In this document: positions 26,501-34,100 of the stretch, piece after piece | Layout: the number at the start of each line of letters is the position of its first letter | Numbering within the stretch: position 1 is the first letter of the stretch | Origin: Haliclystus octoradiatus | Lineage: Eukaryota; Cnidaria; Staurozoa; Stauromedusae; Haliclystidae | Length of the DNA: 64,000 bases | NCBI GenBank assembly: GCA_916610825.1 | Contig: OU744451.1 | Coordinates: forward strand, 13,045,520 to 13,109,519 | Direction: 5' to 3' | Translations under genes and position numbers: made by a program | Notes under the pieces: generated by a model | What the model was told of the DNA's origin: nothing | The model's input: only the letters and a program-made list of their open reading frames with translations | The model's database searches: none

Positions 26501-28745
26501 TGGAACAATCCCTAAATCAAATTCAACACAGGCGCTCATCAGTATGATCCACTCTTGGTCAACAGCCACAGATGGCAACGGGACAACTGTGAGAGTCATG
26601 TTTTTTGATTTTAGAAAAGCCTTCGACCAACGCATATTGGCACTAAAACTTGACAATTACCTAATATCAACAAAAATGAAAAATTGGATCTTGGACTTTT
26701 TGAAAAATCGAAAACAAAGAGTAAAATTGGGAAATGATTGCATTTCTGAGTGGGGAGACGTGCCAGCAGGCGTTCCACAAGGGACCAAACTGGGGCCATG
26801 GCTATTCCTCATAATGATCAACGACCTTACAGTTAGCAATACATCCTTGTGGAAGTATGTGGACCACATCACATTATCAGAGTCAGTGAAGAGGAGCGAT
26901 CAAAGCCAGATGCAGCAGTTTGTGAATGAGCTTGTTCAAAAGGTGGACGCAAATGGTTTTCAGCTGAACGAGAAGAAATGTAGAGAAATGAAGATATCTC
27001 TTAGTAGAAACCAACAAGCTATACTACCTATCACCATCAATAATAAAGAGGTAGAAACTGTCTCTACATGTAAATTACTTGGAGTTACGGTATCACATGA
27101 CTTAACATGGAATGCTCATGTAGAAAATATCTGTAAGAAAGTAGCTAAACGCCTATATTTCCTAAGACAACTTAAAAGAGCTGGTCTATCGACCACTGAG
27201 TACGCATGTGCTCTTTTCCATAACGCTTTAACTAAATATCTGTCAAATGACATAGAAAAACTTCAAAAAAGAGCCATGAAGATTATAAGGCCAGATTTGA
27301 GATATAGCGAAGCACTCATTCGGTTATCCTTGGAAAACTTTCTGAGCGTAGAGGAACAATATGTGAGAAGCTCTTTCTTGACATCGTAGAAAACGAAAGC
27401 CATAAGCTACATAACTTATTACCACCTAGAAACAACAGCACGGTGAATACTCGTAATAAACAATACTTTAATTTGTTAAAATGTAACACCAAGAGACATT
27501 CACAGACTTTTATCATTCACCAGAGCTCCAATTTTAAAACAAAATGATTAATTGTATATATAAATATAAATCAGGAATAATTTTTAGCACATATATTTTA
27601 CTATTATTTTCAATTAAACCCTGTATCTCGAATCCTTAACATCACAATAAATTTGGCCTAGGTGCTTGGTTGGTGGGAGGTTGGCAGCAAAATACAATAG
27701 CTAGTTGAGCAATAGCAGACCTGACACCACCAACCAAGCTCCAGTCACACTGCTAAGTCAGTGGAATGCCTAGTTATACTTACCTTTATCAACCAACAAA
27801 GGGATGGGTAGGGAGGGGAAAGTAAACAATGAACAGCGTAAAATATCAGCAGCACATAAATCAACCGCTTCAACAAATACAATAGCAACAGCATAACAAT
27901 TGTGTTCATATACAACTTGACATCATTGTTTAGATGAAAGGCTTTTACATAACAGATCATAGGCATACATGCAGTCACAGATCAAACGAGCCATTCAATA
28001 AACATAAACCCTCATCAACTTTCCTCAACCATTCAGCGGTGCGTTGAAGCAAAGAAAGAACAGTATCGCCCTGAGTCGCACCGATAATTAGCTTAATCTA
28101 GGGTCCTAGGAATAAGGAACTGACAGGGTCATGCTGTTACATGTGCTCAATTCAACACTAAGGCAGATTGGTGTCTATAAGAAGACTTTGTGCCATTTAA
28201 CAGGAGAGCTTGCAGCGGGATTCAAAGATAGTGTTTAACCTCAGTAAAATTTCATTTAACTACAAGTATCAAATTTAAAGTCCTACAACTGAAATTGTAA
28301 TTTCAATCCTTATCTTGTCTAAAATGTAAATATTAAATAAATGTAAAGTAAATTGTAATTCAGCCTTATGCGGCTGCAAAAATTTGACTTAATAAACAAT
28401 CATCATCATCATAATTTGAACACCTAATTCCTTGCAATTCCCACAATTACTGTAGTTCCCAAACGTCATCAGGTGTTCATATAACCCATAATTGTTGAGG
28501 CAAACATGAATTATGAAATAGATTGAATGAGGACCGAACTCTTATAAAAAGCGCCACATCAAAATTAATTAAAATCTACTGTTGACTGCACAACCACCGA
28601 TTCGCACCCTTTTGATAATTATGTAATTCTTTTGTCTTGTATCAACAGTAACATTGATGCTGGTGGTAACGTACGCATCTTCAGACTACAAGACCCTGAA
28701 CGCAACCAAGCAACCATCAGCTTTCCACCTGCCACACCCTCTTAA
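272..28745 (+). CDS. SMC6: SMC6, structural maintenance of chromosomes protein 6 (C-terminal 770 residues; 5' end outside window)
   Basis: ATPase subunit of the nuclear SMC5/6 complex, which acts in recombination repair and chromosome maintenance. Twenty coding exons are placed: 272-418, 2168-2256, 2364-2531, 7334-7512, 9234-9409, 13081-13107, 14246-14326, 14435-14521, 15955-16064, 18149-18242, 19070-19135, 19777-19833, 19933-19983, 20367-20486, 21278-21415, 22264-22479, 23101-23259, 23567-23719, 23937-24034, 28649-28745. Phases agree at each junction and give 771 codons including TAA. Seen: hinge motif AYCCHD, long charged coiled coil, ABC signature LSGGERSFST, Walker B region FRILDEFDVFMDMVNRR and LTPQDMS. 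These match the SMC6 rather than the SMC5 pattern as I recall it. The Walker A half lies upstream of the window. The family is about 1,090 residues in vertebrates, so roughly the last 70% is here. Confidence 0.97.
797..1952. mobile_element. hAT-like non-autonomous DNA transposon with 8-bp target duplication
   Basis: The ends are CAGGGATGTTAGTAAC on the left and the complement of AAGGGATGTTAAAGTTAC on the right. Both sides are flanked by AATATTCA (789-796 and 953-960 of the 1.9-kb mark, i.e. 1953-1960). An 8-bp duplication is the hallmark of the hAT superfamily. The 1,156-bp interior has no transposase frame, only TAACTT/AGTTAC-rich repeats at both ends, so it is a non-autonomous copy. It lies in an SMC6 intron. 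Confidence 0.8.
836..1080 (+). repeat. Minisatellite inside the hAT-like element
   Basis: About eight imperfect tandem units of 26-30 bp with the core TTCTACTTGTAACTGTTACT, some lacking a TTTTA block. Diverged inverse-orientation relatives (AGTAACTAGTTACTTT) occur near the right end (1780-1945), so the whole element can fold back. Confidence 0.85.
3600..4943 (+). pseudogene. LINE endonuclease domain and start of reverse transcriptase (broken)
   Basis: The frame shows the endonuclease landmarks GGGCMIYVKN, IIIMGDMNCDLL (GDMN) and GASDHSLCI (SDH), then a linker RPPWINSEIEEAI. It stops at TGA (about 4443) and continues in the same frame as KRDLSKD. A second open stretch from about 4524 runs to KKKATGPDNISASLIKSIL, the usual entry into the reverse transcriptase. 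It ends at a hairpin (4916-4951). The N-terminal part of the endonuclease is missing. Confidence 0.85.
4916..4951. repeat. Perfect 15-bp hairpin at the LINE deletion junction
   Basis: Arms CTTACCTATCATGAA (4916-4930) and its exact complement (4937-4951) surround a 6-nt loop. The hairpin sits where reverse transcriptase sequence is missing. Confidence 0.95.
4975..6111 (+). pseudogene. LINE reverse transcriptase (broken)
   Basis: Reverse transcriptase motifs are LSLDLSKAFDLVNHKLL (motif A), TGVPQGLILGPILFN (motif B) and MVRYADDITLY, with the catalytic YADD intact (motif C). A TAA at about 5734 interrupts the C-terminal region, which continues in frame as LERFQRSALRQLR to a stop at 6111. About 100 residues that normally lie between the GPDNIS motif and motif A are missing. 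Confidence 0.9.
6405..7030. other. GC-rich block after the LINE; no gene recognised
   Basis: This stretch is clearly richer in G+C and CpG than its surroundings (for example around 6420-6560 and 6800-6980). Open frames of 60-100 codons exist on both strands but show no known motif and no matching splice phases for SMC6. It may be the 5' part of another mobile element. It lies in the SMC6 intron 2532-7333. Confidence 0.4.
7334..14521 (+). CDS. SMC6: SMC6 exons: hinge domain
   Basis: Five exons (7334-7512, 9234-9409, 13081-13107, 14246-14326, 14435-14521) encode the hinge used for dimerisation with SMC5. Landmarks are TPIGPMGAHIKLKD, GLAYCCHDNHDR and NPVVANCLIDQSQIESVLLI, which parallel vertebrate SMC6 (PVGPLGACIHL, AYCCHN, NAVVANSLID). 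The 27-nt exon 13081-13107 (DHVHNTQQY) is flanked by TTCTCAG and GTAAGT. It is needed to join VTLFT to APRCEHPSILNMLEI in frame. The 3.7-kb and 1.1-kb introns around it are AT-rich. Confidence 0.93.
8493..8645. mobile_element. Short fold-back MITE
   Basis: The left end ATTACTTCATGGTTTGAT is answered at the right by ATCAACCATGAAGTAAT. Similarity continues inward for about 60 bp (GTTGGGAGAGAATGT against ACATTCTCTCCCAAC) around a GC-rich centre. A further AATCAAACCATGATG at 8660-8675 resembles another copy of the end. No coding sequence. It is in the SMC6 intron 7513-9233. Confidence 0.7.
8695..8800. mobile_element. Degraded copy of the GTTCATGAAC palindromic element
   Basis: It contains GTTCATGAACAGTTCATGAA and its inverse-oriented partners (ATTTCATG, ATTCATGAAC), bounded by CCCTTCTTGCAAAAA. 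This resembles the CCCCTGCGAAAAACAG terminus seen in better copies. Confidence 0.6.
9971..10026 (+). repeat. 8-bp tandem repeat (ATATTTCT/ATATTTCG)
   Basis: Seven uninterrupted 8-bp units, the central three with CG in place of CT. Confidence 0.95.
12250..12325 (+). repeat. tRNA-like sequence, probably SINE-derived
   Basis: GTGGCCGATTGGTTAATG resembles a polymerase III A box, and CAGTTCAAATCC about 45 nt later resembles a B box. I could not fold a convincing acceptor stem, and sequence past the B box is AT-rich. A SINE head or tRNA pseudogene is more likely than a working tRNA gene. Confidence 0.45.
13278..13445 (-). pseudogene. LINE C-terminal scrap
   Basis: The minus-strand frame reads KLPARTQQSISQKSFFYVEP then TLWNRIPTKV. 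This is like the end of non-LTR retrotransposon polyproteins (SFFxxxPxLWNxLP). No other part of the element is nearby. Confidence 0.55.
14864..15300 (+). repeat. Two tRNA-like SINE heads
   Basis: TGGTAGCTCAGTGAAGAG at about 14865 is A-box-like. A second head starts at about 15126 with GTGGTGCAGTGGTTACGGC and a B-box-like TAAATCGAATCC near 15170. A degraded body follows. They lie in the SMC6 intron 14522-15954. Confidence 0.45.
15955..22479 (+). CDS. SMC6: SMC6 exons: C-side coiled coil
   Basis: Eight exons (15955-16064, 18149-18242, 19070-19135, 19777-19833, 19933-19983, 20367-20486, 21278-21415, 22264-22479) return from the hinge to the ATPase head. The protein begins with the conserved hinge exit (GDEIIGGQSKKYYSNRF). 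It then runs as heptad-like Lys/Glu-rich sequence, including LRNELHELEQKIATTKGH and HYEKKKADFLKKTEEKK. All junctions from 18242 to 22479 are phase 0. Several introns here carry MITE and SINE copies. Confidence 0.93.
16400..16790 (+). repeat. Dispersed repeat, copy 1, ending in the GGGTTACCACAC element
   Basis: About 270 bp (from GTCGAAATTTGTCGATAAAA to AATATAAACAAACTTG) is nearly identical to 19300-19590. It runs into a palindromic unit bounded by AGGGTTACCACACAC (about 16678) and GGTAACCCTTT (about 16783). Confidence 0.85.
17170..17500 (+). repeat. GGTGCTTGGTTGGTGGGA repeat family, partial copy
   Basis: It starts TTAGGTGCTTGGTTGGTGGG and includes AAGCACCCGTCACACTGAT, shared with the fuller copies at 27655 and 47945. 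The following 17500-17950 is GC-richer non-coding sequence that may belong to the same insertion. Confidence 0.65.
19300..19635 (+). repeat. Dispersed repeat, copy 2
   Basis: Same order as the copy at 16400. The left part of the GGGTTACC unit is lost and only GTGTGTGGTAACCCTTT (about 19615-19631) remains. It lies in the SMC6 intron 19136-19776. Confidence 0.85.
20577..20816 (-). mobile_element. tRNA-derived SINE family 1, copy in SMC6 intron (minus)
   Basis: Reads in reverse as TCAGATGGCAGAGCAACCGA (tRNA-like head), then CTCAGCC...AGATGGT and a tail ending GGTGCCTTCTGTAGGGC. The central part found in the 21797 copy is deleted. Matches copies at 21797, 39857 and 58822. Confidence 0.8.
20857..21152. 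mobile_element. GGGTTACCACAC-family DNA element (one-sided copy)
   Basis: The right end GTATGTGGTAACCCTTT joins a fold-back core (GAGCTCGTGATTTTTTAGCG, TGTCTCCCAAC). The left half (20878-21005, ATCCTAGGGTAAAATATGGC and so on) is the reverse complement of 51800-51910. No transposase frame; the open frame on the minus strand has no family motif. It lies about 125 bp upstream of the SMC6 exon at 21278. Confidence 0.7.
21797..22146 (+). mobile_element. tRNA-derived SINE family 1, best copy
   Basis: The head has an A box (TTAGCTCAGATGG, 803-815 of the 21-kb block) and a B box (GGTTGAAATCC, 21859-21869), so polymerase III origin is clear. A body of about 270 bp follows. A perfect 11-bp hairpin, CCACTCCTCTA/TAGAGGAGTGG (22095-22120), lies near the 3' end, before GGTGCCTTCAGTAGGGCGAC. 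Confidence 0.88.
22480..23100. other. SMC6 intron, no recognised element
   Basis: A 96-codon minus-strand frame (22713-23003) shows no domain or motif. GC content rises around 22690-22960, suggesting an unrecognised insertion. Confidence 0.4.
23101..24034 (+). CDS. SMC6: SMC6 exons: C-terminal ABC ATPase head
   Basis: Exons 23101-23259, 23567-23719 and 23937-24034 encode the signature motif LSGGERSFST, the Walker B/D-loop region RILDEFDVFMDMVNRR and the strand QFVFLTPQDM. These are the catalytic half-site elements that pair with the Walker A motif of the partner head. The signature and the DE dyad of Walker B are intact, so the head looks functional. The last exon of the group ends ATG AG|gtaagt in phase 2 and joins the terminal exon 4.6 kb downstream. 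Confidence 0.97.
24400..27548 (+). mobile_element. Second non-LTR retrotransposon, in the last intron of SMC6 (same strand)
   Basis: An N-terminal region with IPYSRDELLRLRPF and a basic patch RRRGKRGGRK is followed by an endonuclease (ICITESCL near 25135; SDHMAVE near 25612) and a reverse transcriptase. The frame is broken several times: stop at 24850, shift near 25200, stop near 25855, shift near 27350. The end reads KRHSQTFIIHQSSNFKTK and stops at about 27547. It is clearly different from the LINE at 3345. Confidence 0.88.
25959..27548 (+). pseudogene. LINE reverse transcriptase with altered catalytic motif
   Basis: The open frame contains NSRKACGPDGIPGS, VMFFDFRKAFD (motif A) and AGVPQGTKLGPWLF (motif B). 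Motif C reads YVDH where YADD or YVDD is expected, so the second catalytic Asp is replaced by His. A frameshift near 27350 separates the C-terminal part (CEKLFLDIVENESHKLHNL onward). It cannot be an active enzyme as written. Confidence 0.9.
27655..28400 (+). repeat. GGTGCTTGGTTGGTGGGA repeat family, full copy A
   Basis: Begins GGCCTAGGTGCTTGGTTGGT, contains CAGACCTGACACCACCAA and CAGTCACACTGCTAAGTCAG, then TTTAACCTCAGTAAAATTTC, and ends GCCTTATGCGGCTGCAAAAA followed by a CATCAT run. The shared order with 47945-48830 defines a family. The trinucleotide tail suggests retrotransposition by a LINE partner. No coding frame. Confidence 0.8.
28649..28745 (+). CDS. SMC6: SMC6 terminal coding exon
   Basis: After the acceptor TATCAACAG, the T completes codon AGT and the frame reads NIDAGGNVRIFRLQDPER followed by a short tail and TAA. 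The pattern matches the vertebrate SMC6 end (IRILRMSDPERGQTTLPF). A retrotransposon and a second repeat occupy the 4.6-kb intron before it. An ATTAAA occurs at 28752-28757, too close to the stop to be a confident poly(A) signal. Confidence 0.92.
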
Positions 28746-29904
28746 CAACCAATTAAATATTAATGCACACATAATTATACAGAGTTTACGTTCTCCCATA
28801 TAGTTGTTAGTTAGTTATCAAAACGAGTTCATGATAAATATGTACTACACTGCAACTACTATTTACTTATAACATCTTATCGTTGTAATATAATCCCAAA
28901 CTTTTGTTTCTGCTTCATTACTTAAGTCTCTGTCGTCTTGGTAGAGTTATGTCCTGTTATCAACTATCGAGTTAAATGATTTACCAAACCAATTGAACTT
29001 CTGTGATTATAGACATTTAAGACAGTGTGAAATTGAGAATGGCTATTACATCACTCTCATCAATCAATTAAAAAATTACAATTTGCTCAGCATATGTCAA
29101 TTACATATTACAGTACATAGTGATAGCAAGATTAAATATCAACTAAATTAGTGTAAATAGTAAAATTGAGAATTATGTTTTCACATATAATTAGATAAAT
29201 CAGTTGTTTCTTGAAGCTAAAACCTAGCCTGGCTGCCTGCGAAACTAATTTGTTGACCATAGCCTGAAGGAAGGGAACATAATCAATATTTAATGGACTG
29301 TATACTGTACATATATCCCGAAAGCACTCATTTGTCCTAGGAGCCACTCACAGAAATGTTCTTAAAATAAGAAAATATATTACTAGAACTAGCACATTTT
29401 CGCTTGAAACAAGAATAAACATTGTACACCGAAAGAAAGTACACAGCTAGAAGATAATATTATTTCAAGTCCTATTTTAGGTACACAATTTCTTTAACTC
29501 TTGTTATTTAATAAAAAAACATTTTGCTTAATAAGTTTGATAAGAAGAAAAACAGATAGAAATTTAAAATACATGACTATTTATATGTTTCAACTTAGCA
29601 CATTTTGTAAGTAAGACTAGTTAAAACTTGTAAATATTCATGTATTTTAAATTTCTATCCTTGTAATTCTATCCGCTTGGAAATATTATATCAGTATCTT
29701 CTCATAAATTCTCAAAGTAAGAAAATATGTCCAACTACACCAGGGATTTTGCTATGCAACATGCATCTGAGGTGTACAGAGTAAGAATTTTCAGACTCAG
29801 AATCTGAAAAAAGTCCTGCTGGTAGACTCCGAAAATATTACAAAATTTAACTCAGAAATAATTCCTAGCAACTCTTGTAAAATATCCTGTAATGCGGTTT
29901 GCAA

Positions 29905-29975
29905 ATTTGCGACTTCGCCTGCGAAAAGCAGTTCAAGAGTTCATGAACAGTTCATGAACATTTCATGAACGGTAG
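29905..29975. repeat. GTTCATGAAC element, single arm
   Basis: GCCTGCGAAAAGCAGTTCAA leads into tandem GTTCATGAACA units. The opposite arm is absent. Confidence 0.75.
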
Positions 29976-30439
29976 GTGGTTGACTAAGTTCAACATCTGT
30001 TGAATCAGCATTTGGTAATAATAAACGAGCTAGATCTAAAATCGGGTTCCTTTGAGTTTCAGTGAACATAATCAAAGATTTGAATTTTGGATGCAGAAAT
30101 AAAGGTAGTAAGTCATCAAGTTTGAATATACACTATCTCTGATAATTTTTGGAACGACCTTCAAGATAAAACAACTCACTATCATCATTTGACTATCCAT
30201 TTCTCTTGAAAAATTTTCACGTACAAGGTGTTACAGACATATTTATAAACTACTAGGTTTCTGAAATAGAACTAGGTGAATGTCACTGCATCAAGCCCAC
30301 CAAAAAGCTACAATAAAAAACTAATAGCTAACGACTACGACGTAATGCATAAATTATATCCCTAGTTCTTGGGAAATTGTTGGGCGGAAAATCACTGTTT
30401 AGTTCACAGACCTTATGGTTTCAGAAACAAACCTCGGGG

Positions 30440-30495
30440 CTGGTAACCAGGCTACTAGCTTACCTGGTTTGTGGAAAAATGACAAATCCCCAAAA
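30440..30495 (+). repeat. 3' fragment of SINE family 2
   Basis: AGCTTACCTGGTTTGTGGAAAAATGACAAAT matches, with few changes, the 3' end of the SINE at 43872-44115 (the match is stated by position; key words AGCTTACC and GTGGAAAAATGA). Confidence 0.7.
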
Positions 30496-31087
30496 ATTGG
30501 ATATTAATTACTGCAGCATAAATTTTTAATAGAGCGGTGATGTAATCACCAAGTGTTCTTACGTTTTTGATAGATTTAAATACCACTTACATAAATTTAG
30601 GCATAGTCAAATTCAACATTTACTCCCCCTTTTAGGAAATTTCACTCTTTTGTACCAGGGATATAACAAGGAAGAGCGATATGATATGCACAGTTAACAT
30701 TATAACGAGCCAAACATCAACGTAAAAAAATTATGCTCCCAGACACACAACTTAATTATGCAAATGATAATTTAAATATTGGAAAATATTTTGAAACAAT
30801 TGCCGTCTCCAGGTAGTTTATATCAATTATAATAATTTGTTCTGATATTATGATTATTTATGGTATTGTAAGAATTAATTTGTAATATGTTAATTAAATT
30901 TTCATTTTATTCCTTGCTTGCATATCCTATGTCTGCAAATGAATAAAATGCATCTCAATTCAGATTTTATTATTCATGGAAGTTAATTGAGTTCATTCCT
31001 TTCCTTGATCGAACTTCAAAATTAATCAGCCTCCACAAATGAAATCAATGGTTTGCCAATGCCATTGTTGATATATATGTAATATTT

Positions 31088-31093
31088 TTTATT
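31088..31093 (-). promoter_or_regulatory. Poly(A) signal AATAAA of DENND11
   Basis: AATAAA on the minus strand 76 nt past the DENND11 stop codon, in an A/T-rich context. Confidence 0.6.
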
Positions 31094-31168
31094 ATTGTTA
31101 TTATAGCCAAGAACCAGCTTGTTATATATATTTCCTTTATATTGTTACTAATATGAATTGATTTTTGC

Positions 31169-34100
31169 TTAACAGCATTCCGTTGGTAAATCAACATTAA
31201 AATTATAAAGTTCAATGAGGTCACTAATGAATAATCGATCTCCAGATGGATCTAATCCCATATCATCGACATCATTTAAAGTTAATAGTTTGTTTTCTCG
31301 GCTTGAAACTTCATACAGTGTCTTGAATATGCGATGATTCTGTTCAATGAAAAACCTGCAAACAAAATATCATCTGGCTCTAATTGTTTGTCAAATTCAG
31401 ATTATTTGGAACATGTTCATTGTATAAATATAAAAGCAGAACAAGCACTTAGTAGCCCGTTGTCAGTATATACATGTTTCAGTGCATCTTAGGATGAATA
31501 AAGAATGACTCACTCAGCACAATTGGGTAGTCTTGATAACAGTTAGCAATTATTAGGCCTACCCATTGGTCTGTCAGAAAGGGGCTAGGTTGACGTGGGG
31601 CTGCCACTTTCAGAAAATACTATAATGGCCTGAAAATGAAATAAAAAAACATCCAAAAAATGCTTAGTTATGGCTCAATATGAAGAACAAATCACCAGTT
31701 TTGATGTGCTTTTCTGCTTTCATTGTATCTTCTAGTAATATGCTGTGACAGGACCATTCTTCAATTTGATAACCATAAAGGTTTACAAATTTTAATATTT
31801 TAGCAGGAAAAGTGACACATCCAGGCTCCGTATGATTGTCATTGGAGTTTCCCCTTGGCCCAAAAGAAAGAACACAGTTAAAATGTATTACTTTACATTT
31901 ATTACTCACCGTGTTAATATTCTTTCATCATCAGTCACATCTTCACCTTTCAGCATCTGTTGGTCGCTGTATAATTTCAACGCCTTGTGTCTTTTACGAT
32001 CAGCACTGTTTGTATGTGTGATACTTGAGAGCCTTGGTGGACATTTTATGTTGAGATCATTGATATAAACATCATACACATTGTTGGTGTGTTCAAATAT
32101 GCTTTCTGTTGTATCTACACAATACCAAGCGTAATTCATGACTATCAACATACATGGATATACAGTAGTAGATACAAAGATCATGCTGCGTTCCATGAAA
32201 TTCAAACTGACTTACATGCAACAAACTCTTTTGTGTTCTGTAGACGAGGGATGTCTGATATGTTGATGTAGAACAAAGGAAGAGGCTTCAGGTTGCAGAC
32301 GACAGGAGCAGCATGACTTGCAAGTAGACATGTACAGTAAACTAATAGAATGAAAAATCAATAAACAGATAGATACTTTCCATTGTTCACAATGCTAACA
32401 ATGACATATAAATATATAGCATTTCTATAGTACTGTAACCCGCTCAAGTGCAATTCGGATAGATGAAATTCCTGCTTATCTGGAACCAGAATCTGAAAGC
32501 CTATAAACTGGTCAGATCCTGGATAAACAATTTCGCATAAGTGTAACTGATATAGTTGGCACTTTCGACTTGCATTTAAGGTTAAACTGTAATCAAATTT
32601 TCATGTTAATAAATGATGATGGTACAGCGATTAAATAAATGTTCAAAATCTAGGCTATTTTATCATAGAGCTGATTGATGCGAGATGTACTAGCCCCTGT
32701 ACCATCTATGACGCAATTGACACTGTCTAATTGTTGTCACTATAGTTCAATTTCTTTGGTAAGTCGTGCATTTGGTTTAGTTGATAGTTTATGTGGCATG
32801 GCAGCCTAGTCACGATTTAGCCTTGCGGAATCACAATAAAACATTTCTCAACATTTTCCTTGTTGAAGTTTGGCCTATAAATTTATACAAAGATCAATTT
32901 TCTTCTGAATTTGTTCTAGCCCCCTTCCACTTCCGGAATCTAGGATGGAAAGAATCCGGAATCTTTTTGTAGGACCAAATTAATCTTTTATGTGGTATCA
33001 TGTTAAATAAGAAATCAAAGTTGTAGATCCTATTCTATATATAATACTGTTAGAGAAAGATTGACGTATTTATTGCTATGAAGTAAAGTAATTTAGATGG
33101 GATCATTCTGAAATAGAAGCTTCCATAATACTCTATCAATTCTCTAAGAAAATCATTTCTGTTGATCATGATGGTAAACGCAAATAACGAGTGGAGGAAC
33201 AGAAAATTGATTTGAGTTCAGAATGCAAAGCAGAGAATCATTGATTTTTGTTGAGCAGATAGCATATTATCACAGTTGAATATACTCTTAATTGCTTTCT
33301 CTGCCATCAAAGCAATACTGCTAAACAGTTAGCAATTAGCACCCATAAATAGTATTTGAGACTACAGCAGTAGAAAACTTTGTTGCTTCATGATCAAGAT
33401 GACAAGATAGATATATTGCTGAAGCCCTGGTCAAACAGCGGCAGCATTTGCATGATTTTCAAATCCTTCAAAAATCCTTGTCGTTTAGCCACTCTTTCGA
33501 TTCTGCCTGATGTGTTGCATCGTGTATTTTCTTTTTCGCATTGTGTTTGAATGGCCATCAAACATTTTCCAAAGATTTTGTTATTGAACGTCTTCATTAT
33601 CCCTTTCAAACCATTTCAATTGAAATGTATCGGACTCTTTCAAGCTCAGTCTGAGTTGTTCTTGAAAAGTCTTGCTCTAGTTGGGTCTGTTTAGCCGCTC
33701 CTGAAAAGACTGCTTCAGACCACGAAAAACACACGTCAGACAAAACAGATTTGTTTTGCAAAATTGCAGCCATTTGCTCAAGGCTTAACGTGCCCTTCTT
33801 AGTAGGAGCAACTTAATTTTGCCATCTAATTTTAGAGTCAAAGATGATATCAGAAAAGAGCATCTAGTTCTTAAATAAGATTAATAATTAGTAGTTATGC
33901 TTGGCTTTTATAGTTATGTTACCTCTAAATCCAACAGCACCAGCAGGGGGACAAGCTTGGAACAGAATTGATTGTTTTAATAAAATCATTTTCCATAACA
34001 CAAAAACCTTTTCTGAAAAATGTTTCACAAATTGAGAGAAGCAACCAGATGGGTGTGTGATCTTAAAAAAGAGAAAAATTAAATTAATCAAATGGTTGAA

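Larger units (their letters stand above)
28746..31168. other. Intergenic region between convergent SMC6 and DENND11
   Basis: No gene motifs on either strand. It holds one arm of the GTTCATGAAC element (29905-29975), a SINE 3' fragment (30440-30495) and the DENND11 poly(A) signal. The rest is plain AT-rich sequence. Confidence 0.6.

Noticed and set aside
33394-33609. 71-codon minus-strand open frame inside DENND11
   Set aside because: The DENND11 exons on both sides join in phase with conserved residues (GFR|VYC), leaving no room for it; no domain is visible.
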